Positions 8,824-16,700 of a stretch of DNA of 64,000 nucleotides are shown piece by piece. Below the pieces are notes generated by a model. That model did no database searches. It had not been told where the DNA came from and saw nothing but the letters and a program-made list of their open reading frames with translations. Positions within the stretch are counted from its first letter, which is position 1. Each line of letters starts with the position of its first letter. A program made the translations under genes and the position numbers. This DNA comes from Agromyces mariniharenae (GTDB taxonomy: Bacteria > Actinomycetota > Actinomycetes > Actinomycetales > Microbacteriaceae). The stretch is from NCBI RefSeq assembly GCF_008122505.1, contig NZ_VSSB01000001.1, positions 2,216,891-2,280,890 on the forward strand, written 5' to 3'.

Positions 8824-8925
8824 GATCGGCTCCTCGTCGTTCGGCTTCCGATCACCGTGTCATGACGGCGCGGCATCCGGAGCGGGCTTGACATGCGGGG
8901 CTCGCGCCCGCGCGGCGAGATCGGC

Positions 8926-9690
8926 TCAGCCCTCGACCGGCCCGGGCGTCGAGCTCACGATGCCCTGCTCCGAGTTCAGCGCGACGCTGCCGCCGTACTG
9001 GCCGAAGAACACGAGGTCGTAGCGCGTGCCCTCGACGCTCGTCTCGTAGTTCACCTCGGTGCCGTCGGGCAGCCCCGCGACCACGAAACCGTCGAGCGTG
9101 AGCAGGCGGTCGCCGCGGGTGGTGACGGCGAGCGTGGTCGGGTAGGTGCCGGTCGTCTGCCGCGCGGCATCCAGCATCTGCTCGGCCACCCGGGCGGATG
9201 CCTCGAGCTGCCGCAGCTCGTCGTCGACGGGCTGCACGACCGCCGGCGGCGCCCCGGGCTGCTCGTCGACCCGCTCGGCGAGCACCGACATGAACAGGTA
9301 GGGGACGAACGTGATCGCGAGGAGCGCCAGCGCGACGACGGACAGGATGATCCCGATGAACGCGTTCGTCGCACGCTGGCCGGCGCGCACGGCGCGCACA
9401 CGCACGACGAGTCCGAGCACCAGGGCGACCGCGGCGAGGGCCGCGAGGCCGCCCGTCGCGATGGGATCGCGGAACGGCGTGACCATGGTCAGCAGCGCGG
9501 CGATGATGCCGACGACGAGCGAGACCGTGCCGAGCGCGTCGAGCCAGCCCGTGACGGCGGGCGGGCGCTGCGGCACGACGGTGATCGGCTCGTCGCCGTC
9601 GCTCGGTGCAGCCGCGGGCGCCGCGGGCGACGCGGGCACAGGGGGCGCCGCGGCCGCGGACGGCCTGCTGCTCGGAGGTGCTGCCGACAT
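8926..9690 (-). CDS. Hypothetical membrane protein with Pro/Ala-rich N-terminus
   Basis: 254 residues. Residues 1-40 are Pro/Ala/Ser-rich; three hydrophobic helices follow (SLVVGIIAALLTMV, AALAAVALVLGLVV, IGIILSVVALALLAI), then a soluble C-terminal domain of about 110 residues with Thr/Tyr-rich beta-like sequence. The layout resembles DUF4190-type membrane proteins with an exported sensor or pilin-like tail. Family not recognised. It is divergent from the GlxA regulator across a gap containing tandem 20-bp repeats. Confidence 0.75.
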   Translation of the reverse strand: MSAAPPSSRPSAAAAPPVPASPAAPAAAPSDGDEPITVVPQRPPAVTGWLDALGTVSLVVGIIAALLTMVTPFRDPIATGGLAALAAVALVLGLVVRVRAVRAGQRATNAFIGIILSVVALALLAITFVPYLFMSVLAERVDEQPGAPPAVVQPVDDELRQLEASARVAEQMLDAARQTTGTYPTTLAVTTRGDRLLTLDGFVVAGLPDGTEVNYETSVEGTRYDLVFFGQYGGSVALNSEQGIVSSTPGPVEG

Positions 9691-9775
9691 CGTGGGCCCT
9701 CCTCGTGTCCGATCGGTGTGGCTGCTGTGGCACCATCTTCCGACCGTGCCGGCGGCGCGAACCTCTCGATCCGAT

Positions 9776-9857
9776 CACGACGGTCTCGATCCGGTCACGA
9801 CGATCACGAACGGGTCACGACGGTCTCGAACGGGTCTCGAGCCGGTCTCGTTCCGGT
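9776..9857. repeat. Four imperfect 20-bp tandem repeats
   Basis: Units start at 9776, 9796, 9816 and 9836 (CACGACGGTCTCGATCCGGT and variants; the last is 22 bp and begins CTCG). The period of about two helical turns would place the same face of the helix toward a bound protein. It lies in the 255-bp divergent gap between the membrane protein and the GlxA-type regulator. Confidence 0.75.
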
Positions 9858-9910
9858 CACGACCCGCCGTCTTCGACGCGGTCGGGTGCGCAATCCAGGA
9901 GGCCGCGGGT

Positions 9911-9943
9911 GGCGGCATCCTTGCGCACCATGTCAGTCTGGCC
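9911..9943 (+). promoter_or_regulatory. Candidate GlxA/AraC binding box at the regulator's own start
   Basis: This 33-nt stretch (ATCCTTGCGCA, then TGTC and TGGCC) matches 25 of 33 positions with a stretch at 13749-13781 ahead of the GAPDH gene. It ends 2 nt before the regulator ATG, so binding would block transcription start or elongation (autorepression). Similarity counted by eye. Confidence 0.55.
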
Positions 9944-9945
9944 GG

Positions 9946-10908
9946 ATGCAGCGCAGGAACCACCGGGTCGCCGTGCTCGTGCTCGACGGGGCGAAGCCGC
10001 TCGACGTCGGCATCCCGGCACAGATCTTCTCGACACGGCAGAGCATGCCCTACGAGGTGCGCGTGTGCGGCGCGCATCCCGGCATGGTGACGGGCGGCGA
10101 CGGGCTCTCGTACCACGTGGCCGACGGGCTCGAGGCGTTCGAGTGGGCGGAGACGATCTTCATCCCGGGCTACCGGCACCCCGACCGGGAGGATCCGCCG
10201 GCCGACGTCGTCGATGCCCTGCGCGCGGCGCACGCGCGCGGCGCCCGGCTCGCGGCGATCTCGACGGGCGCGTTCGCGCTCGCCGCGACGGGGCTGCTCG
10301 ACGGACGGCGCGCCACGACGCACTGGCACTACACGCACGCGCTGCAGGCGCGGCATCCGTCGATCAGCGTCGACGAGAACGTGCTGTTCGTCGACGAGGG
10401 GAGCGTGCTCACGTCGGCAGGCGCGGCATCCGGGATCGACCTGTGCCTGCACCTCGTGCGGCGCGACCACGGCGTCGGGCTGTCGAACCACGTCGCCCGA
10501 CGGCTCGTGGCCGCGCCCTACCGCAGCGGAGGCCAGGCGCAGTACGTGCCGCGCGCGCTGCCCGAGCCGCTCGGCGAGCTCTTCGCGGCGACGCGCCAGT
10601 GGGCGATGGAGCGCCTCGGGCAGCCGCTCACGCTCGGCGACCTCGCACGCAACGCGAACGTGTCGGCGCGCACGTTCTCGCGGCGCTTCGTCGAGGACAC
10701 GGGCTACACGCCCATGCAGTGGATCCTGCGCGCCCGCATCGACCACGCTCGCGAGCTGCTCGAGCGCACCGACCTCGGCGTCGAGCAGATCGCCGATCGC
10801 GTCGGCCTCGGCACGGGCGCGAACCTCCGGCTGCACTTCCACCGCATCCTCGGCACGTCGCCGAGCGAGTATCGGCACACGTTCGCGGCCCACCCGTTGG
10901 TCGAGTAG
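9946..10908 (+). CDS. GlxA-type transcriptional regulator (DJ-1/PfpI-like + AraC HTH)
   Basis: 320 residues. The N-terminal half is a DJ-1/PfpI (class I amidotransferase-like) domain; the nucleophile elbow reads ISTGAF, with Thr where enzymes have Cys, so it is a sensor and not an enzyme. The C-terminal half has the two AraC helix-turn-helices (LTLGDLARNANVSARTFSRR and GVEQIADRVGLGTGANLRLH). No Shine-Dalgarno is seen before ATG 9946; the message may be leaderless. The last codons and stop (HPLVE*) fall inside a repeated intergenic element. Target is unknown, but the matching box before the GAPDH gene is a candidate. Confidence 0.88.
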   Translation: MQRRNHRVAVLVLDGAKPLDVGIPAQIFSTRQSMPYEVRVCGAHPGMVTGGDGLSYHVADGLEAFEWAETIFIPGYRHPDREDPPADVVDALRAAHARGARLAAISTGAFALAATGLLDGRRATTHWHYTHALQARHPSISVDENVLFVDEGSVLTSAGAASGIDLCLHLVRRDHGVGLSNHVARRLVAAPYRSGGQAQYVPRALPEPLGELFAATRQWAMERLGQPLTLGDLARNANVSARTFSRRFVEDTGYTPMQWILRARIDHARELLERTDLGVEQIADRVGLGTGANLRLHFHRILGTSPSEYRHTFAAHPLVE

Positions 10909-10968
10909 AGGGCGAAGCAGCACCCGTTGGTCGAGTAGGCGACGCAGCAGCCGTATCGAGACGCAGCG
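10891..10968. repeat. REP-like TTGGTCGAGTAG element overlapping the regulator's 3' end
   Basis: CACCCGTTGGTCGAGTAG occurs twice, at 10891-10908 and 10921-10938; the second copy is followed by CAGCAGCCGTATCGAGACG. TTGGTCGAGTAG...TATCGAGAC is an intergenic repeat I recall from Microbacteriaceae genomes. The first copy supplies the last five sense codons and the stop of the regulator gene. Confidence 0.6.
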
Positions 10969-10985
10969 GATGCCGCAGCGCGGCC

Positions 10986-11375
10986 TCAGGCCGGCGCGGC
11001 CTGCCGCTCCGACAGCACGGCCGCGTGCTCGGTGCGGGCGAGGAAGTCGCGGATCGTGTCGCGGCTGCGGCTGAGGCAGGCGATGCGCTCCTCGATGCCG
11101 GTGAGCTCGAGCGCCAGCATGTCGGCGACCGTGCGCGGGCAGCTCGGGCGCTCGTCGGCCGCGGCATCCTCGAGCTCGAGCACCTCCTTCACGAGGCGCG
11201 TCGCGAGGCCCGCCTGCACCAGCCCGGCGACGCGGATGACGCGGTCGACGTGCTCCTCGTCGTAGTCGCGGTACCCGTTGGGCCGCCGGTTCGGGGCGAG
11301 CAGCCCCTGCTGCTCGTAGTACCTGACCAGGCGCGGGGAGACGCCCGCACGGCTCGCGAGCTCGCCGATCTTCAT
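10986..11375 (-). CDS. MerR-family transcriptional regulator
   Basis: 129 residues. The N-terminal winged helix is clear (MKIGELASRAGVSPRLVRYY, then GYRDYDEEHVDRV), followed by a dimerisation helix and a C-terminal tail with a single Cys (RPSCPRTV), too few for a typical metal-binding MerR, so a drug or stress sensor is more likely. An AGAGGTGGTGG region precedes the start. It is divergent from an MFS exporter, whose promoter carries a perfect MerR-type palindrome in a 19-bp spacer; the regulator most likely activates that pump. Confidence 0.88.
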   Translation of the reverse strand: MKIGELASRAGVSPRLVRYYEQQGLLAPNRRPNGYRDYDEEHVDRVIRVAGLVQAGLATRLVKEVLELEDAAADERPSCPRTVADMLALELTGIEERIACLSRSRDTIRDFLARTEHAAVLSERQAAPA

Positions 11376-11415
11376 GACGCCACCACCTCTTGATGATCGA
11401 TCTGCGACACAGACC

Positions 11416-11446
11416 TTGACATTGACATCAATGTCAGAGTTTAGCG
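11416..11446 (+). promoter_or_regulatory. MerR-type promoter of the MFS pump
   Basis: TTGACA (-35, 11416-11421), a 19-bp spacer, then TTAGCG (-10, 11441-11446). TGACATTGA (11417-11425) and TCAATGTCA (11428-11436) are perfect 9-bp inverted arms two bases apart inside the spacer, the classic layout for MerR activation by DNA untwisting. The start codon at 11454 lies 8 nt past the -10, so the message is probably leaderless. Confidence 0.75.
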
Positions 11447-11453
11447 TCGAAGC

Positions 11454-12743
11454 ATGGACCGCACCAGCACCCGGATCACCCCCTCCGAAGCCGCACTCCC
11501 GGACCGCCCGGCACCGGCGCCGCGCGGCCTGCCCTGGCCGTCGCTGCTCGTGCTCGGCGGCACCGCCTTCGTGATGGTCACCGCCGAGATGCTCCCGACC
11601 GCGGTGCTCCCCGAGATGAGCGCGGGGCTGGGCGTGACCGAGGCGCAGACCGGCTTCCTCGTGTCGCTGTGGGCCGCGGTCGTGGTCGTGGGAAGCCTGC
11701 CGCTCGTCCGCCTCACGCGCCGGCTCGATCGGCGGAGCCTCATCGTGTGGAGCCTCGTCGGACTCGCGGCTTCCGTCGCGGTGACGGCGCTGGCGCCGAC
11801 GTACCCGATCGCGGTCGGCGGGCGGCTCGCCGGCGCGCTCGCCGTCGGCCTGCTCTGGGCGACGACGAACGCGTACACGGCCGACCTCGTCGCCGACCGC
11901 GACCTGGCCCGCGCGGTCGCCGTGGTGCTCGGCGGCGCGACGCTCGGCACCGTGCTGGGCACGCCGATCGGGAGCCTCGTCGCGCAGGGCGTTGGCTGGC
12001 GGGCCGCGTTCGCCGGGCTCGCGGTCGCCGCCGTGGTGGCGGCGGTGCTCGTCCGCACGGTCGTGCGGCGGCCGACCGCGACGACCCCGATCGCGACGAC
12101 GGATGCCGCGCAGGCCCCGATCACGCCGACGGATGCCGCGCCAACCGATGACCAGGCCACCCCCGCCTCGCACGCGGCATCCGGAACCCTGCGCCCCATG
12201 CTCGCGATCGTCGGACTCGTCGCACTGCTGCTCGTCGGGCACTACGGCGTCTACACGTTCGTCACGCGACTCGTCGATGCGCCGGCGCAGGCGATGCCCG
12301 GGGGCGTCGGCGGCATGCTGCTCGCGTTCGGCGTCGCGTCGTGGCTCGGCATCGTGCTCGCAGGACGGTTCGGCGCGCGCACCGCCCGCGTGCTCGTCGC
12401 GGGCGCGATCGTCACCGCGATCGCCGTCGCCGCGCTCGCCCTCGTCGGCGTGCACCCGGCCGTCGGCATCGCGGTCGTCGTGGTCTGGGGCGTGGCATCC
12501 GGTGCGCTGCCGGCGCTCGCGCAGACGATGATCCTGCGCCTGGCGGGCACCGAGCGACGGTCGCTCGCGGGCGCGCTCATCCCGGTCGTGTTCAACCTCG
12601 GCATCGCGATCGGCGCGGGCCTGGCCGCACTCGTCGTCGACTCCTCGGGCGTCGCGGCGCTGCCGCCGCTGGGCGCTGCGGTCGTGGCCGTCGCCGCTGC
12701 AGGGCTGTTCCTCGTGCTGCGGCGGCCTGGGGCAGCGGCCTGA
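11454..12743 (+). CDS. MFS transporter, DHA1-type efflux pump
   Basis: 429 residues with about 12 hydrophobic helices and a charged central loop (Thr/Asp/Ala-rich, about residues 200-245). The A-motif region between helices 2 and 3 (LVRLTRRLDRRSL) and the motif C-like Gly-rich helix 5 (GGATLGTVLGTPIGSLV) place it with drug:proton antiporters of the AraJ/DHA1 group. Controlled by the divergent MerR gene. It ends 1 bp before the convergent next gene. Substrate unknown. Confidence 0.87.
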   Translation: MDRTSTRITPSEAALPDRPAPAPRGLPWPSLLVLGGTAFVMVTAEMLPTAVLPEMSAGLGVTEAQTGFLVSLWAAVVVVGSLPLVRLTRRLDRRSLIVWSLVGLAASVAVTALAPTYPIAVGGRLAGALAVGLLWATTNAYTADLVADRDLARAVAVVLGGATLGTVLGTPIGSLVAQGVGWRAAFAGLAVAAVVAAVLVRTVVRRPTATTPIATTDAAQAPITPTDAAPTDDQATPASHAASGTLRPMLAIVGLVALLLVGHYGVYTFVTRLVDAPAQAMPGGVGGMLLAFGVASWLGIVLAGRFGARTARVLVAGAIVTAIAVAALALVGVHPAVGIAVVVVWGVASGALPALAQTMILRLAGTERRSLAGALIPVVFNLGIAIGAGLAALVVDSSGVAALPPLGAAVVAVAAAGLFLVLRRPGAAA

Positions 12744-12744
12744 G

Positions 12745-13134
12745 CTACACGTCCACGCCGGGCACGATCCCCAGGCCGGGGTTCGAGATGCCGGCGATCC
12801 AGTTCGGCGCCATCGGCAGCAGCACGCCGTAGTAGATGGCCATGACGAGCGCGAACATCGCGTAGGCCATGATCACCATCGTGAGGATGCCGAGCACGGT
12901 CCCGAGCACCGCCGGCCACGACACGGGGTGCTCGATCGCGCGGAAGCGGCTCCGCGCCATGAGCCCGAACCAGATCGCGAAGCCGCCGAAGAACGCGACC
13001 ACGGCGGCCCGCCCGATCTCGCCCGCGAGCGGCACCAGGAACGCCACGGCGAGCGATGCCGCGCCGAGCCCGAGCGAGGTCCACGCGAAGAAGCGAGCCC
13101 AGCCGGCGCCCGCGGTGTGCTCGTAGGGGATCAT
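12745..13134 (-). CDS. Small hypothetical membrane protein
   Basis: 129 residues with three to four hydrophobic helices (SLGLGAASLAVAFLVPLA, AAVVAFFGGFAIWFGLMA, VLGTVLGILTMVIMAYAMF) and a short C-terminal tail. No known domain recognised. Convergent with the MFS gene with 1 bp between stops; divergent from the phosphoesterase across 47 bp. Confidence 0.7.
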   Translation of the reverse strand: MIPYEHTAGAGWARFFAWTSLGLGAASLAVAFLVPLAGEIGRAAVVAFFGGFAIWFGLMARSRFRAIEHPVSWPAVLGTVLGILTMVIMAYAMFALVMAIYYGVLLPMAPNWIAGISNPGLGIVPGVDV

Positions 13135-13181
13135 CCGAACGATTCTGCCCGGTTCGCGCCCCGCGGCGCGAGGATGGATCC

Positions 13182-13706
13182 ATGCCGACCCGGCTCCTGC
13201 TCATCTCCGACACGCACGTGCCGGCGCGCGCGAAGCGCCTGCCCGACCGGGTCTGGCGCGCGGTCGACGAGTCCGACGTGGTCGTGCACGCGGGCGACTG
13301 GGTGGATGCCGCGACGCTCGACGCCCTCGAGGCCCGGGCGGCTCGGCTGGTCGGGGTCTTCGGCAACAACGACGGCCCGGCGCTGCGGGCCCGGTTGCCC
13401 GAGGTCGCGCGGTTCGAGCTCGAGGGCCTGCGGTTCGGGGTGGTGCACGAGACGGGTCCGGCGACGGGTCGAGGGCTCCGAGCGGATGCCGCGTACGCCG
13501 GCCCCGGCGACGGACGCCCCGAGCTCGACGTGCTCGTGTTCGGGCGCAGCCACATCCCGTGGGACGCCGTGACGCCCCGCGGCATCCGCCTGCTGAACCC
13601 CGGATCGCCGACCGATCGCCGGCGCCAGCCGGTGTGCACGATGATGACCGCGATCGCGGACGCGGGGGAGCTCCGCGAGGTCGAGCTCGTGCCCGTCGAG
13701 CGCTGA
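13182..13706 (+). CDS. YfcE/MJ0936-type metallophosphoesterase
   Basis: 174 residues of the calcineurin-like phosphoesterase fold. Metal ligands visible: Asp10 and His12 (SDTH), HAGDW and FGNND. The later motifs depart from the family: the usual HG(H/D) segment reads VVHETG and the terminal GHxH reads GRSH, so one histidine ligand is replaced by Arg. It may still bind metal with altered chemistry. Family members are two-metal phosphodiesterases with broad in vitro activity. AGGATGGATCC precedes the start. Confidence 0.85.
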   Translation: MPTRLLLISDTHVPARAKRLPDRVWRAVDESDVVVHAGDWVDAATLDALEARAARLVGVFGNNDGPALRARLPEVARFELEGLRFGVVHETGPATGRGLRADAAYAGPGDGRPELDVLVFGRSHIPWDAVTPRGIRLLNPGSPTDRRRQPVCTMMTAIADAGELREVELVPVER

Positions 13707-13748
13707 GCCGCGGCATCCGCTGCTTCGCTCGCAGGCATGCGAAGGCGT

Positions 13749-13781
13749 GGCGCGATCCTTGCGCATGCTGTCGCTCCGGCC
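13749..13781 (+). promoter_or_regulatory. Box shared with the GlxA regulator, upstream of GAPDH gene
   Basis: 33 nt that match 25 of 33 positions with 9911-9943, including the 11-base ATCCTTGCGCA, TGTC and CGGCC words. It lies 66 nt upstream of the GAPDH start, a normal promoter position. Confidence 0.55.
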
Positions 13782-13847
13782 ACTGCCGCGGATGCCGCGC
13801 ATCGGCGATCCTCGTGGGGTACCACCGGGAACGAAAGGAACCCCCGC

Positions 13848-14846
13848 ATGACCCGCATCGCCGTGAACGGCTTCGGACGCATCGGCCGCAACACGCTGCG
13901 CGCCCTCCTCGAGCGCGACTCCGACCTCGAGATCGTCGCCGTGAACGACCTCACCGACCCGAAGGCCCTCGCCCAGCTGCTGCGCTTCGATAGCTCGCTC
14001 GGCCGCCTCGGGCGCCCCGTCGAGGTCGAGGGCGACGAGCTCGTCGTCGACGGACGCCGTATCAAGGTCCTCGCCGAGCGCGACCCCGCGAACCTGCCGT
14101 GGAAGGAGCTCGCGGTCGACGTCGTGCTCGAGTCGACCGGCCGCTTCACGTCCGCCGAGGCCGCGAAGGCGCACCTCGACGCCGGCGCGCGCAAGGTGCT
14201 CGTGAGCGCGCCGTCCGACGGCGCCGACGTGACGCTCGCCTACGGCGTGAACACCGACGCGTACGACGCGGCATCCCACACCATCGTGTCGAACGCCTCG
14301 TGCACCACGAACGCGCTCGCGCCGCTCGCCTCGGTGCTCGACGACCTCGCCGGCATCGAGCACGGCTTCATGACCACGGTGCACGCCTACACGCAGGAGC
14401 AGAACCTGCAGGACGGCCCGCACCGCGACCCGCGCCGGGCCCGCGCCGCCGGCGTGAACATCGTGCCGACCACGACGGGCGCCGCGAAGGCGATCGGCCT
14501 CGTGCTGCCGGGCCTCGACGGCAAGCTGTCGGGCGACTCGATCCGCGTGCCCGTGCCCGTCGGCTCGATCGTCGAGCTCAACACCACCGTGTCGCGCGAG
14601 GTCACCCGCGACGAGGTGCTCGCCGCGTACAAGGCCGCTGCCGCCGGGCCCCTCGCTGGCGTCCTCGAGTACTCGGAGGACCCGCTCGTGTCGTCGGACA
14701 TCACGGGCAACCCGGCGTCGTCGATCTTCGACGCGGCGCTCACGCGCGTCGACGGCAAGCACGTGAAGGTCGTCGCGTGGTACGACAACGAGTGGGGCTT
14801 CTCGAACCGCGTGATCGACACGCTGGAGCTGCTCGCGCAGGGCTGA
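13848..14846 (+). CDS. gap: Glyceraldehyde-3-phosphate dehydrogenase, type I
   Basis: 332 residues. Oxidises glyceraldehyde-3-phosphate with phosphate and NAD to 1,3-bisphosphoglycerate in the cytoplasm. The Rossmann GFGRIGR motif, Asp34 (VNDL, favouring NAD over NADP), the catalytic Cys152 (SNASCTTN) and the His in TVHAYTQEQ are all present. AAAGGA is well placed before the ATG. It stands alone, without pgk and tpi, so it is likely a second GAPDH beside the usual gap-pgk-tpi operon, possibly under the GlxA regulator. A perfect 15-bp terminator hairpin follows. Confidence 0.93.
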   Translation: MTRIAVNGFGRIGRNTLRALLERDSDLEIVAVNDLTDPKALAQLLRFDSSLGRLGRPVEVEGDELVVDGRRIKVLAERDPANLPWKELAVDVVLESTGRFTSAEAAKAHLDAGARKVLVSAPSDGADVTLAYGVNTDAYDAASHTIVSNASCTTNALAPLASVLDDLAGIEHGFMTTVHAYTQEQNLQDGPHRDPRRARAAGVNIVPTTTGAAKAIGLVLPGLDGKLSGDSIRVPVPVGSIVELNTTVSREVTRDEVLAAYKAAAAGPLAGVLEYSEDPLVSSDITGNPASSIFDAALTRVDGKHVKVVAWYDNEWGFSNRVIDTLELLAQG

Positions 14847-14859
14847 CGCGCTCGTCCGA

Positions 14860-14897
14860 GCTGCCGGGTTGGCGGGATTTCACGCCAACCCGGCAGC
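14860..14897 (+). terminator. Terminator hairpin after gap
   Basis: GCTGCCGGGTTGGCG (14860-14874) pairs perfectly with CGCCAACCCGGCAGC (14883-14897) across an 8-nt loop. No T-tract, as usual in high-GC Actinobacteria. Confidence 0.85.
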
Positions 14898-14939
14898 CGA
14901 CGGGTCGCCGATGTCGGTGGCACGACGCAGAATTGGCTG

Positions 14940-15893
14940 GTGACTCGTCGTGGGCTGATCCTCTTCGCCGCGCTCGGCATCGCCTGGGGCATCCCCTACC
15001 TCTTCATCAAGGTGGCGGTGAGCGAGCTCGACCCCGCGATGGTGGTCCTCGGGCGATCAGCGCTGGCCGCGCTCCTGCTGATGCCGCTCGCGTTCTTCCG
15101 TCGCGAGGTCTGGCAGGTCGTGCGTCGGTGGAAGCCGATGGCGGCCTACACGATCGTCGAGATCATCCTGCCGTGGTACTTCCTGAGCTCGGCCGAGCAG
15201 AAGCTCCCGAGCTCGACCGCCGGGCTGCTGCTCGCCACCGTGCCGCTGGCCGGTGTGGCGATCGCCTTCATCATGGGGCGGCCCGAGCGGCTCACGCGCC
15301 TCAACTGGCTCGGCATCACGCTCGGCATGCTCGGCGTCGCCGCGCTCGTCGGCCTCGACATCGCCGGGTCCGACCTCATCGCGGTCGCCGAGATGGCCGT
15401 CGTCGTGGTCGGTTACGCGCTCGGCCCGGCGATCCTCGCGCGCTGGATGTCCGACCTCCCGGGAGTCGGCGTCGTCGCCGTGTCGCTGGCCGCGACGGCG
15501 GTGGTGTACGTGCCGTTCGTGCTCTTCACCGGTGCCTGGCCCACGACGTGGCCGTCGACGTCGGTCATCCTCTCGATCGTCGTGCTCGCGGTGGTCTGCA
15601 GCGCCCTCGCGTTCCTGCTCATGGTCGCGCTCATCGGCGAGATCGGGCCGGTCAAGGCGACGGCCATCACCTACGTGAACCCCGCGGTCGCGATCCTCGC
15701 GGGCGTGCTCATCCTCGGCGAGCGCATCACGGTGTGGACGATCGTCGGCTTCACGCTGGTGCTCCTCGGCTCCTATCTCGTGACGCGCAAGCGGCAGGAG
15801 CCCGTCGCGGCCGAGGGTCCCGAGGAGGCCTGCGCCGAGCAGGAACTGCAACCGGAGCAACGGCAGGATCAGCAGGCGCGCCGACAGGCGTAG
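14940..15893 (+). CDS. EamA-family (DMT) transporter
   Basis: 317 residues starting at GTG. Ten hydrophobic helices in two EamA repeats; the second ends with the family-typical sequence NPAVAILAGVLILGERIT. The C-terminus is a Gln/Glu-rich soluble tail. Members export amino acids or other metabolites; the substrate is not predictable here. No strong ribosome-binding site is seen. Confidence 0.86.
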   Translation: MTRRGLILFAALGIAWGIPYLFIKVAVSELDPAMVVLGRSALAALLLMPLAFFRREVWQVVRRWKPMAAYTIVEIILPWYFLSSAEQKLPSSTAGLLLATVPLAGVAIAFIMGRPERLTRLNWLGITLGMLGVAALVGLDIAGSDLIAVAEMAVVVVGYALGPAILARWMSDLPGVGVVAVSLAATAVVYVPFVLFTGAWPTTWPSTSVILSIVVLAVVCSALAFLLMVALIGEIGPVKATAITYVNPAVAILAGVLILGERITVWTIVGFTLVLLGSYLVTRKRQEPVAAEGPEEACAEQELQPEQRQDQQARRQA

Positions 15894-15953
15894 CCCGGCC
15901 GAGCCCGCCCGACGGGATTGCCACCACGGGCTCGCCCCGCCAGCATGGGGCGC

Positions 15954-16637
15954 ATGGATGTCGAGCCCATCACGCCGCAGCAGTTCCACGACGCCGACGG
16001 GGTCGACGACTGGCGGGTGCTCTACTGGGGTGCGCACGCGTTCTTCCGCGCGACGTCGTACGCGCAGGCGGCCAGGTTCGTGGCTGCGGTCGCCGAGCTC
16101 GCGGCGCCCACACGGCACGACCCCGACGTCGACCTGCGTCGCGAGGGCGTTGCGGTGAAGCTCATCACCCGCGGCATCCGGAACCTGAGCACCCGCGACA
16201 TCGAGCTCGCGAGGCGCATCTCCGAGGCGGCGCGCGACCTGGGACTCGACGCCGACCCATCGGCGCTGCAGATCGTGCAGGCGGCGGTCGCGTCGCCACC
16301 GTCGGCCGACGTCACGCCGTTCTGGGCCGCGGTGCTCGGTTACGTGCGGCCCAATGGGTCCCACCTCGTCGACCCGCTGCGGCGAAACCCGTCGTTCTTC
16401 CTCCAGCGCGAGGACCGCGTCGCGCCGGGCCGCGGGCGCATGCACATCGACGTGAGCGTGCCGCACGACCAGGTGTACGCCCGCATCGACGCGGCCGTCG
16501 CGGCGGGCGGCCGCATCGCCGACGACTCCTTCGCGCCCGAGTGGTGGACGCTCGCCGACGCCGAGAACCACGGCGTCGACATCACGACGTGGTGGGGTCG
16601 CGAGGCGGTGCGGCTCGAGGAGCAGCGCGAGCAGTGA
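15954..16637 (+). CDS. Pterin dehydratase-like / VOC (glyoxalase-like) fusion protein
   Basis: 227 residues in two parts. Residues 1-95 resemble pterin-4a-carbinolamine dehydratase (DPDVDLRREGVAVKLITRG, then LSTRDIELARRIS). The usual HHPD reads RHDPD and the later TTH reads ITR, so two of the three active-site histidines appear lost. Residues 105-227 are a glyoxalase-like VOC domain (FWAAVLGY, HIDVSVPHD, DPLRRNPSFFLQ). Similar fusions occur in Actinobacteria. Catalytic role is uncertain. An ATG at 15945 is an alternative start; neither has a Shine-Dalgarno. Confidence 0.75.
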   Translation: MDVEPITPQQFHDADGVDDWRVLYWGAHAFFRATSYAQAARFVAAVAELAAPTRHDPDVDLRREGVAVKLITRGIRNLSTRDIELARRISEAARDLGLDADPSALQIVQAAVASPPSADVTPFWAAVLGYVRPNGSHLVDPLRRNPSFFLQREDRVAPGRGRMHIDVSVPHDQVYARIDAAVAAGGRIADDSFAPEWWTLADAENHGVDITTWWGREAVRLEEQREQ

Positions 16638-16700
16638 CGCGCCTGCCGCGCTGACGCTGCGGAAGCCATGGGCGCGGCGGGCGTTCCAGCGCGCCCCGGC

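Noticed and set aside
10986..12455. Long minus-strand frame reading through the MFS gene into MerR
   Set aside because: Only the last 129 codons form a MerR protein; the upstream part is a shadow of the MFS gene.
15057..16571. 504-codon minus-strand frame across the EamA and PCD/VOC genes
   Set aside because: Spans two real genes and their gap, with Arg/Asp/His-rich sequence and no domain.
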